A stretch of 64,000 nucleotides of DNA from Lacihabitans sp. CS3-21. GTDB lineage: Bacteria > Bacteroidota > Bacteroidia > Cytophagales > Spirosomataceae. The DNA lies in contig NZ_RJUD01000012.1 in NCBI RefSeq assembly GCF_024343675.1, forward strand, positions 1 to 64,000, written 5' to 3'. Positions 1 to 7,442 of this stretch are shown piece by piece. The notes under the pieces were generated by a model. The model saw nothing but the letters and a program-made list of their open reading frames with translations. It was not told the DNA's origin and searched no databases. The position numbers and the translations under genes were made by a program. How positions within the stretch are numbered: the first letter of the stretch is position 1; each line of letters opens with the position of its first letter.

Positions 1-596
1 CCGATGTAAAGAAATCGACCCAGAAGGGGTCATATGCTTATAAAAAACCAACAGAATAGTCAGTATTCGACCCCGAAGGAGTCATATGTTTATATAAATC
101 CAACAAATTAGTCAGTATTCGACCCCGAAGGGGTCACATGTTTATAGAAATCCATCACAATAGTCAGTATTCGACCCCGAAGGGGTCGTACATTTACATC
201 AAAATTCTCTTTTTATAAAATAAAATTCCTTCGGAATGGGAATCGACAAAGTGATATAAAAAAGACCTTGAAAAAAGTGTCAAATGTTTATGATAAAACA
301 ATCCAATGTAAAGAATTCGACCCCGAACGCGTCATATAAAAAAAAATTCCTTCGGAATGGGAATCGACAAAGTGATATAAAAAAGACCTTGAAAAAAGTG
401 TCAAATGTTTATGATAAAACAATCCAATGTAAAGAATTCGACCCCGAAGGGGTCATATGTTTATAAAAATCCACCAGAATAGTCAGTAATCGACCCTGTA
501 GGGGTCGTACATTCACATCAAAATTCTCTTTTTATAAAAATCAAATTCCTTCGGAATTAAAAAGAACAAAACAAAAACCTTGAAAGGGTCACATCA
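1..596. repeat. Array of hairpin palindromes with a 52-bp period
   Basis: Copies of the palindrome GACCCCGAAGGGGTC (6-bp arms, GAA loop) begin at 17, 69, 121 and 173, exactly 52 bp apart. Further copies begin at 319 (damaged), 440 and 492; the last two are again 52 bp apart. The spacer ATATGTTTATAGAAATCC...AGTCAGTATTC is conserved. A second palindrome, AATTCCTTCGGAATT, sits at about 225, 346 and 544, exactly one period after the GACCCC copies at 173 and 492. Read on the other strand it also has a GAA loop and a CCGAAGG core. Degenerate units begin near 264 and 576. The array starts before base 1. It resembles REP/RAYT-type dispersed repeats, but no transposase is visible here. Confidence 0.9.
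223..464. repeat. 121-bp tandem duplication inside the array
   Basis: The stretch starting AAATTCCTTCGGAATGGG at 223 recurs at 344 and is nearly identical over about 121 bp, including the internal GTGATATAAAAAAGACC. The first copy ends in a damaged palindrome, GACCCCGAACGCGTC, whose right arm no longer pairs. The second copy has the intact form. An apparent short reading frame at 284-466 lies wholly within this repeat and is not a gene. Confidence 0.85.
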
Positions 597-600
597 GTCT

Positions 601-840
601 GCATATACTCACTCGCATAAAAATTGCAATCCTTACAATTATAATGGATTTACAAATTCATCATTTCTATTATGGAAACATCAAATTGTTTATTTTAACC
701 ACCAAAATCTTACACCGAACAAAAATAAATAAATGAAATCACGCAATTCTACAAATAGATTTCGGAAATTGACAATAGCTTACTATTTTTGTCAAGCAAT
801 TGGGGTCTTTGCCCAAAATTAAATTATTTATAAGCCAAAA
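601..840. other. AT-rich leader of pdhB with a possible -7 box
   Basis: No gene or strong hairpin is seen between the repeat array and pdhB. The sequence TATTTTTG at 784-791 matches the Bacteroidota -7 element TAnnTTTG. No good TTG box lies 17-23 bp upstream, so the promoter assignment is weak. Confidence 0.3.
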
Positions 841-1824
841 ATGAGAGAAATTCAATTTAGAGATGCTGTAAAGGAAGCGATGTCAGAAGAAATGCGTCGT
901 GATGAAACAATATTCTTAATGGGTGAAGAAGTAGCTGAATACAATGGAGCCTACAAAGCCAGTCAAGGAATGTTGGATGAATTTGGACCCAAAAGAGTTA
1001 TCGACACGCCAATTGCTGAACTAGGTTTTGCTGGTATAGGTGTTGGTGCTGCTATCAATGGTTGTCGTCCGATTATTGAATTCATGACTTTCAACTTTTC
1101 ACTTGTTGCTATAGATCAGATTATCAACAGTGCAGCCAAAATAATGGCCATGTCTGCTGGTCAATATTCTTGCCCAATCGTGTTTAGGGGTCCAACTGGT
1201 AATGCTGGACAATTAGGAGCTCAACACTCTCAAAACTTCGAAAATTGGTTTGCCAATACGCCAGGTCTTAAAGTTGTGGTACCATCTAGCCCATATGAAT
1301 GTAAAGGACTTTTGAAAGCATCTATTCGTGACAATGACCCCGTTATTTTCATGGAGTCTGAACAAATGTATGGTGACAAAGGAATGATTCCAGATGGCGA
1401 ATATATATTGCCAATTGGGAAAGCCAACATAATTCAGGAAGGAAAAGATGTTACGATTGTATCGTTTGGAAAAATGATTCCTAGAGTGGTTTTACCAGCA
1501 ATCGAGCAACTTGCCAAAGATGGAATCAGTGTTGAATTGATAGACCTTAGAACAGTAAGACCTATTGATTATCAAACAGTTGTAGATTCTGTAAAGAAAA
1601 CCAACAGATGTGTAGTTGTAGAAGAAGCTTGGCCATTGGCTGCTATTTCATCAGAAATAACTTATCATTTGCAGCGATATGCTTTTGACCATTTGGATGC
1701 TCCGGTTATCAGAGTTAACAACATGGATATTCCTTTACACTACGCTCCTACGCTAATTGAGGCTACTTTGCCAAACGTGGCTAGGACGATTGACGCTGTA
1801 AAAAAGGTTTTATACAAAAAATAA
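841..1824 (+). CDS. pdhB: 2-oxoacid (pyruvate) dehydrogenase E1 beta subunit
   Basis: This is the beta subunit of the thiamine-diphosphate E1 component, which decarboxylates pyruvate (or a related 2-oxoacid) and acylates the E2 lipoyl arm. The protein has 327 residues, the normal length. The family landmarks are the GEEV segment near residues 28-31, the catalytic-type Glu60 in TPIAELGFAG, and a C-terminal transketolase domain (VVEEAWPLAAIS). The ATG start agrees with family N-termini. The alpha subunit is not adjacent; an E2 gene lies 10 kb away at 11603. The family is clear, but substrate choice (pyruvate or branched-chain) is inferred. Confidence 0.93.
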   Translation: MREIQFRDAVKEAMSEEMRRDETIFLMGEEVAEYNGAYKASQGMLDEFGPKRVIDTPIAELGFAGIGVGAAINGCRPIIEFMTFNFSLVAIDQIINSAAKIMAMSAGQYSCPIVFRGPTGNAGQLGAQHSQNFENWFANTPGLKVVVPSSPYECKGLLKASIRDNDPVIFMESEQMYGDKGMIPDGEYILPIGKANIIQEGKDVTIVSFGKMIPRVVLPAIEQLAKDGISVELIDLRTVRPIDYQTVVDSVKKTNRCVVVEEAWPLAAISSEITYHLQRYAFDHLDAPVIRVNNMDIPLHYAPTLIEATLPNVARTIDAVKKVLYKK

Positions 1825-1843
1825 TATTTACGATAAATACTAT

Positions 1844-1872
1844 AAAAAAAGGAGCATTCGCTCCTTTTTTTT
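1844..1872. terminator. Bidirectional intrinsic terminator
   Basis: A run of A, then GGAGC-ATTC-GCTCC, then a run of T forms a hairpin usable from both strands. It lies between the convergent pdhB and pyrophosphatase genes. Confidence 0.8.
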
Positions 1873-2491
1873 ATTTTAGTGGATTAAAAATCAAATCCCT
1901 GTAATCTTCCATTGATTTTTTAATGACTTCTCCAGCTCCTTGTTTACCATATTCATATGCTATTTCGCAATGTTGAGGTTCTCCTGGCAGATTTTTGTAG
2001 GTTAGAAAATAATGCTTTAGCTTTTCAATAACACCACCAGGCAATTCAGAAATATCGTTAAAGTTGCCGTAAATCTGGTCGCCTGTTAATACTGCTATTA
2101 TCTTATCGTCGGCCTCACCTTTGTCAATAAAACAAAATCCGCCAATTGGCTTAGCTTGTAATAATATATCGCCATGAGGTATATGATGCGACGATAACAC
2201 ACAAATATCTAAAGGATCCCCATCACCCACTTTAATGCTTGTTGCACCCTTTTCTCTTGCAAACTCTGCCACTTTATCACCACAATAGGTCTGCGGAATA
2301 AATCCATACAAAGCTGGAACGATATTAGAATATTTTTGTGGTCTATCTATTTTTAAGAATCCTGATTCTTTATCAATTTCGTATTTAATGGTATCTGAAG
2401 GTACTATTTCTATAAACGTCGTTACGACTTCAGGGGCGTCTGGTCCAACCGAAATACCATGCCAAGGATGTGCTTTATATACTGGTTTCAT
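1871..2491 (-). CDS. ppa: Inorganic pyrophosphatase (family I)
   Basis: It hydrolyses diphosphate to two phosphates in the cytosol, pulling biosynthetic reactions forward. The protein has 206 residues from the ATG at 2491 (MKPVYKAHPWHG). The frame stays open further upstream only through a TTG and an unconserved lysine-rich stretch, so the ATG is preferred. The signature GDGDPLDICVL carries the metal-binding aspartates, and the YGFIPQTYCGD region is typical. It is larger than the roughly 175-residue E. coli enzyme, as is usual in Bacteroidota. It appears monocistronic, converging on pdhB with a shared terminator. Confidence 0.93.
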   Translation of the reverse strand: MKPVYKAHPWHGISVGPDAPEVVTTFIEIVPSDTIKYEIDKESGFLKIDRPQKYSNIVPALYGFIPQTYCGDKVAEFAREKGATSIKVGDGDPLDICVLSSHHIPHGDILLQAKPIGGFCFIDKGEADDKIIAVLTGDQIYGNFNDISELPGGVIEKLKHYFLTYKNLPGEPQHCEIAYEYGKQGAGEVIKKSMEDYRDLIFNPLK

Positions 2492-2735
2492 TCTGTATTT
2501 TTTTTTGCAAATATAATCTTCAATCAGGCTAAAATCAGGAATTAAAAATATAAATATTAAAACCAAAACAACTTTTTTACGGTTTTGAACGTAAACTCAA
2601 TTAAAAATTGAAAAATATTTGGACTTAAATTAAATTTTGCACGATTTTAGTGTTTGAATTGAACTGTAAGATTTATTTGAATGTAATATTTCTTGAGACT
2701 TTAATCCAATCTAACGTTTTTCTAAAACTAAAAAT

Positions 2736-3080
2736 ATGAACAAACCTAAGGCCATCAAAGATTATTCGAAGCTTTCAGATGATATGCAAGAAAGAATAAA
2801 ATTGTTCTATCCAAATGGATTTTCAGAGCATTTGATAAGATTCACAGACAAAGATGGCAAGTATGTGAGTGCTTTGCCATTCGAAACGGATGATAAATAT
2901 TATCTAATTAGAATGACCAATGTACAAGCTCAGAAAATCATTAAGGATGACACCGATTATGACGAAGAGGGCAATCTGAAAGAAGACATTAAAGATGACT
3001 ATGAGGATAAATACACCGACTTAGACACCATGAGAGTAGGTGGTTCAAAAAGATCTGATGAAGATGAAGACTATGATTAA
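2736..3080 (+). CDS. Small acidic protein of unknown function
   Basis: A 114-residue soluble protein with no signal peptide or membrane segment. The first 75 residues look folded (DYSKLSDDMQERIKLFYPNGF followed by short hydrophobic stretches). The last 35 are very acidic and probably disordered (DDYEDKYTD and DEDEDYD). I recall similar proteins in other Cytophagales, but no function can be assigned. It is followed after 83 bp by a secreted thioredoxin gene with no terminator between, so the two may be co-transcribed. Confidence 0.75.
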   Translation: MNKPKAIKDYSKLSDDMQERIKLFYPNGFSEHLIRFTDKDGKYVSALPFETDDKYYLIRMTNVQAQKIIKDDTDYDEEGNLKEDIKDDYEDKYTDLDTMRVGGSKRSDEDEDYD

Positions 3081-3163
3081 AGTTAATAAAGTGTTAACAA
3101 ATCAAATATTGGTTTAATTTTTGCCTGATTAGCGTTTTAGAAATAGAAATTTAAAAATTAACG

Positions 3164-3592
3164 ATGAAAAACATTTTTGTATTGGTATTCTTGGGATTGT
3201 CAGTTTCTGCATTTTCTCAAGAGTCTGGAATAAAGTTTGAAAAAACCTCTTGGAATCAAGCACTTCAGAAAGCAAAAGCTGAAAACAAAATAATATTTAT
3301 GGATGCTTACACCAGCTGGTGTGGACCTTGTAAATCTATGCAAGCAAGGGTTTTTCCAGATAAAAAGGTAGGAGAGTTTTTTAATGAAAACTTTATTAAT
3401 GTAAAAATTGATATGGAGCAAGGTGAAGGGCCTGCCTTGGGTATGAAATACCCTGTAAGAGGTTATCCGACGCTTTTCTTTATTGACCCTAAAACTGGAA
3501 AAATTGTAAATCAGGCCTTGGGTTATAAAAGCACTGAACAATTAATTCAAATTGGTGAGCAAACGCAACAAAAGAAGAAATCATCTATTTGA
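3164..3592 (+). CDS. Secreted thioredoxin-fold protein
   Basis: A probable periplasmic thiol-disulfide protein of 142 residues. Residues 1-19 form a signal peptide (MKNIFVLVFLGLSVSAFSQ). The active site is WCGPC with Cys53 and Cys56, and the cis-proline loop is GYPTLFF. The WNQALQKAKAENK stretch before the catalytic strand is typical of the thioredoxin_7/DUF255-like branch. It likely reduces or isomerises disulfides of exported proteins; its partner is not shown by the sequence. An intrinsic terminator follows at once. Confidence 0.88.
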   Translation: MKNIFVLVFLGLSVSAFSQESGIKFEKTSWNQALQKAKAENKIIFMDAYTSWCGPCKSMQARVFPDKKVGEFFNENFINVKIDMEQGEGPALGMKYPVRGYPTLFFIDPKTGKIVNQALGYKSTEQLIQIGEQTQQKKKSSI

Positions 3593-3615
3593 TCTATATT
3601 GTTAAGAATATTGAA

Positions 3616-3644
3616 GGAGTAAGCTAAAGTTTGCTCCTTTTTTT
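3616..3644 (+). terminator. Intrinsic terminator
   Basis: GGAGTAAGC, a TAAA loop and GTTTGCTCC form a 9-bp stem with G-T wobbles. Seven T residues follow. It closes the secreted thioredoxin transcript. Confidence 0.8.
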
Positions 3645-3730
3645 GTGTTCAATTTGGTGATTTTACTATTCAACTAGAGAGATTTTCTTTAAATATTAAC
3701 ATCTGCATTCAAAAAACTAAGTACGTAGCT

Positions 3731-3738
3731 TATATTTG
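3731..3738 (+). promoter_or_regulatory. Possible -7 box of the thiolase gene
   Basis: TATATTTG matches the Bacteroidota -7 consensus TAnnTTTG, 18 bp before the chosen ATG. No TTG box was found at the expected distance. Confidence 0.3.
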
Positions 3739-3756
3739 GGTCAAATTAAAAGAAAT

Positions 3757-4941
3757 ATGAAGGAGGTATATATCGTAGCCGCCAAACGCACACCCATCGG
3801 TAGTTTCGGAGGAGTTTTTTCAAATGTTTCAGCTGTAAAACTCGGAGCTGATATTGTTAAAAATACTTTAAATGATTCTAAAATAGCTGCAGCAGAAATT
3901 GATGAGCTATACTTTGGATCTGTTGTCCAAGCAAATCTAGGCCAAGCTCCCGCCACTCAAGTAGCATTAGGAGCTGGTTTGCCCAATTCAGTCCCAACAA
4001 CACTCATTAATAAAGTTTGTGCCTCTGGAATGAAAGCTACCATGTTGGGAGCTCAGAGTATAGCTTTGGGGCAAAATAATGTAGTCATTTCTGGTGGCAT
4101 GGAAAATATGTCACAAATTCCGTTTTATCTAGAAAAAGCAAGATATGGTTATGGATATGGAAATGGCGTTTTGATTGACGGTCTTGCAAAAGACGGTTTA
4201 ACAGATGTCTATCAACAAAAAGCAATGGGTTGTTTTGCAGATGCAACGGCTTTGGCCTACAACATTTCGAGAGAAGAGCAAGACGAGTTTGCTATAAATT
4301 CCTATAAAAAGGCTGCTTTAAATACCTCAAATGGAAATTTTGCCATTGAAATCTCTCCTATTGAAATTACTGATAAGAAAGGAAATGTATCTTTAATAAC
4401 TGAGGATGAGGAATTTAAAAAAGTGAATTTTGAGAAAATTCCAAGTCTAAAACCTGTTTTTAGTAAGGATGGAACTGTTACTGCAGCCAATGCATCAACG
4501 ATTAATGATGGAGCCGCCGCATTGATTCTTGTATCGGAGGATTATTTAAAAGAACATAACCTTGAGCCATTGGCTAAAATTGTATCCTATGCAGATGGGG
4601 CAAGAGAGCCTGAATGGTTCACTACAGCACCAATAATTGCAGCCGAAAAAGCCCTTAATTCAGCAAATCTAAGCATAACTGACATAGACTTCTTTGAAGT
4701 AAATGAAGCGTTTTCAGTCGTTCCAATGGCATTTGCCAAGCATTTTAACATAGACAGTGACAAATTGAATATTTTTGGAGGAGCAGTAGCCATTGGCCAT
4801 CCACTTGGCTGCTCCGGAGCGAGAATCTTGGTTACGCTACTCAACGTTTTACAAAATCAGAAAGCCAAATATGGTATGGCGGCTATATGTAATGGAGGTG
4901 GCGGTGCGAGTGCAATTATTGTTGAGAATCTACGATTCTAA
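3757..4941 (+). CDS. Acetyl-CoA acetyltransferase (thiolase)
   Basis: This thiolase interconverts acetoacetyl-CoA or a 3-ketoacyl-CoA with acetyl-CoA, in beta-oxidation or ketone and isoprenoid-precursor metabolism. It has 394 residues from ATG 3757 (MKEVYIVAAKRTP); a longer TTG reading adds only an unconserved heptapeptide. The acyl-binding Cys88 lies in NKVCASGMKA. The catalytic His is in AIGHPLGCSGARI and the second Cys in CNGGGGASA. Its 3' end overlaps the hisD 3' end by 12 bp. It is degradative or biosynthetic type II; the pathway cannot be decided from context. Confidence 0.93.
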   Translation: MKEVYIVAAKRTPIGSFGGVFSNVSAVKLGADIVKNTLNDSKIAAAEIDELYFGSVVQANLGQAPATQVALGAGLPNSVPTTLINKVCASGMKATMLGAQSIALGQNNVVISGGMENMSQIPFYLEKARYGYGYGNGVLIDGLAKDGLTDVYQQKAMGCFADATALAYNISREEQDEFAINSYKKAALNTSNGNFAIEISPIEITDKKGNVSLITEDEEFKKVNFEKIPSLKPVFSKDGTVTAANASTINDGAAALILVSEDYLKEHNLEPLAKIVSYADGAREPEWFTTAPIIAAEKALNSANLSITDIDFFEVNEAFSVVPMAFAKHFNIDSDKLNIFGGAVAIGHPLGCSGARILVTLLNVLQNQKAKYGMAAICNGGGGASAIIVENLRF

Positions 4942-6192
4942 TCGAACAGTCACTGCATTTTTATGAGCAAACAATTGTTCTGCTTCAGCCATTATTTCTA
5001 CGATAGGACCTAGGTTTTTAATACCCTCTTTACTTATTTGTTGGAGGGTAATTTTTTTGACAAAACTATCCAAAGAGACTCCGCTATAAGCTTTTGCATA
5101 GCCGTTGGTTGGCAAAGTATGGTTTGTCCCAGAGGCATAATCTCCGCAAGATTCTGGTGTATAATCACCCAAAAATATAGAGCCAGCATTGATAATTTTC
5201 TCAGCAATATCTTCTGGATTTTCCACTTGAAGTATCAAATGCTCTGCTGCATATTCGTTGAGTATATCTACCGCTATTTCCATATTTTCAACCAAAATAG
5301 CCTTTGAGTTTTCAAGAGCAAGTTTTGCTATTTCCTTTCTTGGAAGATTTTCTAATTGCTTTTTTACCTCTATCAAAGTTGATTTAATGATAGCTAAATC
5401 ATCTGCAACAAGGATTACCTGGCTATCAGGGCCATGCTCAGCCTGTGACAACAAATCAGAAGCAATGAAAGCAGGATTTGCTCTATAGTCAGCTAATACA
5501 GCTACCTCTGACGGTCCAGCCGGCATATCAATGGCTGTTCCGAACTGATTAACCAATTGTTTGGCTGAGGTTACATATTGGTTTCCTGGTCCGAAAATTT
5601 TGTACACCTTTGGCACGGTATCAGTTCCAAATGCCATGGCTGCTATGGCTTGTGAACCACCAACTCTGAAAACATCGATAATTCCGCATTTATGGGCAGC
5701 GTAATAAATAGCGGGGTGATTGCTAGGCGAACACAACACCACTTGTTTACAACCAGCTATAAAGGCGGGAATACCCAACATCAAAACTGTAGAAAACAAA
5801 GGAGCTGAGCCACCAGGAATATATATGCCCACTTTTTCAATACCCACGCTTTTCCTCCAGCATTTTACGCCTGGCATGGTTTCTAATACACTTTCTGTAA
5901 TTTGTTGGGCTTTGTGAAAAGTATAAATGTTTTCAAATGCTTGATCTATGGCATTTTTAAGCTCCGCATCTAGCAATTCACCCGCATTTTGAATTTCAGG
6001 TAAGTCAACTCTAAAATTATCGATAAGAATATTGTCAAATTCTAGAGCATATTTCCTCAACGCTTCATCACCTTTATTTTTAACTTCGAGAATGATGGGT
6101 CTAACTTTTTGCTCTATTTCATCGAACGCTAAAGTTGGTCGTTTGAGAATATCGGCATACTGATCTTTACTTGGAAACTCAAAAATATTCAT
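4930..6192 (-). CDS. hisD: Histidinol dehydrogenase
   Basis: It catalyses the last two steps of histidine synthesis, oxidising histidinol to histidine with NAD and zinc. The 420-residue length is typical. Landmarks are GPGNQYVTSAKQLV, DMPAGPSEVAVLAD, SQAEHGPDSQ with the zinc/catalytic Glu-His region, and NEYAAEHL with a further Glu-His pair. It starts 3 bp after hisG stops, so the two form one transcript. Its tail overlaps the convergent thiolase by 12 bp. The other his genes are not next to it. Confidence 0.96.
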   Translation of the reverse strand: MNIFEFPSKDQYADILKRPTLAFDEIEQKVRPIILEVKNKGDEALRKYALEFDNILIDNFRVDLPEIQNAGELLDAELKNAIDQAFENIYTFHKAQQITESVLETMPGVKCWRKSVGIEKVGIYIPGGSAPLFSTVLMLGIPAFIAGCKQVVLCSPSNHPAIYYAAHKCGIIDVFRVGGSQAIAAMAFGTDTVPKVYKIFGPGNQYVTSAKQLVNQFGTAIDMPAGPSEVAVLADYRANPAFIASDLLSQAEHGPDSQVILVADDLAIIKSTLIEVKKQLENLPRKEIAKLALENSKAILVENMEIAVDILNEYAAEHLILQVENPEDIAEKIINAGSIFLGDYTPESCGDYASGTNHTLPTNGYAKAYSGVSLDSFVKKITLQQISKEGIKNLGPIVEIMAEAEQLFAHKNAVTVRLES

Positions 6193-6195
6193 TTA

Positions 6196-7053
6196 TTAAA
6201 GTATCATTTTTTCAATTGGAATCACCAAAATTCCTTGTGCACCAGCATTTCTCAAAGCCTCAATTTTTTCCCAAAACGCCTTCTCTTCCAATACCGAATG
6301 TACTGAACTCCAGCCTTCTACCGCTAATGGCATAACAGTTGGACTTTTCATACCAGCTATGATGTTAATAATTTCAGGTAGTTTTTCGTTGGGAGCATTC
6401 AACAATATATATTTGTTGTCTTGTGCTTTTTGTACTGCATTAATTCTGAAAAGAATCTTTTCTAAGATGCTTTTATTTTCTACAGAAAGATTTTTATTCC
6501 CAATCAATACAGCCTCAGACTTGAATATCTCTTGAACTTCTTTTAAGCCATTGCTCAATAAAGTACTTCCAGAACTCACAATGTCGCAAACGGCATCAGC
6601 TAAACCTATGGATGGAGCTATTTCAACCGAACCGCTGATTTCATGAATATTGGCTTTAATGCCATTTTCTTTTAGGTATTTACCCAAAAGTTTTGGATAA
6701 GACGTTGCAATACTTTTATCCTGCAAAGACATAGGACCATCAAAACTATCCTCTCTTGGAATAGCGATTGAAAGTCTGCATTTCGAAAAACCTAGTCTTT
6801 TCACAAGGTTAACTTTTTTGGCAGATTCCACCAAAACATTTTCTCCAACAATTCCTAAATCAGCTACCCCGTCTTCTACATAACCTGGAATATCATCGTC
6901 TCTTAAGAACAAAAATTCTGCATTAAAGTTGGAAGAAATGGATTTGAGCCTACCCTTGCCCATGTCCAGTTTTATGCCACATTCTTTAAATAAATCTATT
7001 GAATCTTCACTCAATCTACCAGATTTCTGTATGGCTATTCTTATATTCTGCAT
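6196..7053 (-). CDS. hisG: ATP phosphoribosyltransferase, long form
   Basis: It performs the first committed step of histidine synthesis, joining ATP and PRPP. From ATG 7053 (MQNIRIAIQKSGRL) it has 285 residues, the long type that carries its own C-terminal ACT-like regulatory domain and needs no HisZ. The PRPP loop lies in SGSTLLSNGLKE, preceded by ADAVCDIV. The longer TTG reading adds an unconserved hydrophobic stretch and is rejected. Feedback inhibition by histidine is expected for the family. It is first in a hisG-hisD operon. Confidence 0.95.
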   Translation of the reverse strand: MQNIRIAIQKSGRLSEDSIDLFKECGIKLDMGKGRLKSISSNFNAEFLFLRDDDIPGYVEDGVADLGIVGENVLVESAKKVNLVKRLGFSKCRLSIAIPREDSFDGPMSLQDKSIATSYPKLLGKYLKENGIKANIHEISGSVEIAPSIGLADAVCDIVSSGSTLLSNGLKEVQEIFKSEAVLIGNKNLSVENKSILEKILFRINAVQKAQDNKYILLNAPNEKLPEIINIIAGMKSPTVMPLAVEGWSSVHSVLEEKAFWEKIEALRNAGAQGILVIPIEKMIL

Positions 7054-7083
7054 TAAAATCCCCTGTAATGTTATATTCTGGCA

Positions 7084-7091
7084 CAAAATTA
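7084..7091 (-). promoter_or_regulatory. Possible -7 box of hisGD
   Basis: On the minus strand this reads TAATTTTG, matching TAnnTTTG, about 30 bp before the hisG start. A convincing upstream TTG box was not found. Confidence 0.3.
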
Positions 7092-7145
7092 GTTCTGAAT
7101 TGTCAAAGTAATTTATAAAAAAGAAAATATTTTCTTTCAATTATT

Positions 7146-7176
7146 TTTGAAAATTCAAATAGTATAAATATCTTTA
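7146..7176 (+). promoter_or_regulatory. Bacteroidota-type promoter of a small membrane gene
   Basis: TTTG at 7146-7149, then exactly 19 bp, then TATCTTTA at 7169-7176, seven of eight matches to the boxes of TTTG-N19-TAnnTTTG. Transcription would start near 7183, before the 42-residue reading frame. Confidence 0.4.
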
Positions 7177-7210
7177 ACGCAAGTTGTGCATCCTAATAAA
7201 ATATAATGAA

Positions 7211-7339
7211 ATGAAAGACCTTAAATTAAACTATCACAAGGCAAAAACGCCTAGTTCAATTATCAATCACTGGTGGTTCAAAATCCTTAATCTAATGCTC
7301 ATTCTTAGCCTAGTTTTTTTTGGCATAATGAATTTCTAA
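7211..7339 (+). CDS. Small predicted membrane protein, 42 residues
   Basis: An ATG-started frame encodes a hydrophilic basic N-terminus followed by a tryptophan pair (NHWWFKILN) and one hydrophobic helix at about residues 25-41 (LMLILSLVFFGIMNF). The topology suggests a single-pass inner-membrane peptide. A promoter-like TTTG-N19-TATCTTTA lies 35 bp upstream. No family is recognised. It sits between divergent hisG and the subtilase gene. The start, helix and promoter make it plausible, but a 42-codon frame could arise by chance. Confidence 0.45.
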   Translation: MKDLKLNYHKAKTPSSIINHWWFKILNLMLILSLVFFGIMNF

Positions 7340-7388
7340 AAAGCCCAAGTTCAAGCTATCTGGATATTGGATTGAGTTTATGTTAATT

Positions 7389-7422
7389 TTTGTTCATTTA
7401 CATCGATTAATTATTATTTTTG
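7389..7422 (+). promoter_or_regulatory. Bacteroidota-type promoter of the subtilase gene
   Basis: TTTG at 7389-7392 and TATTTTTG at 7415-7422 are separated by 22 bp, both matching consensus. The predicted start of transcription is about 14 bp before the ATG. Confidence 0.55.
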
Positions 7423-7442
7423 GATAATTAATTTAGATTTGA

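Noticed and set aside
284-466. A 60-codon open frame within the left-edge repeats
   Set aside because: It is composed wholly of repeat units, its product is not protein-like, and the frame exists only because of the duplication.
1-596. The array as a CRISPR locus
   Set aside because: The whole 52-bp unit repeats, including the spacer. There are no variable spacers and no cas genes, and the palindrome changes type at the ends of runs.
3760-3765. AGGAGG as a ribosome binding site
   Set aside because: It lies just after the thiolase ATG, within the reading frame, with no usable start at the right distance downstream. Bacteroidota do not rely on this signal.
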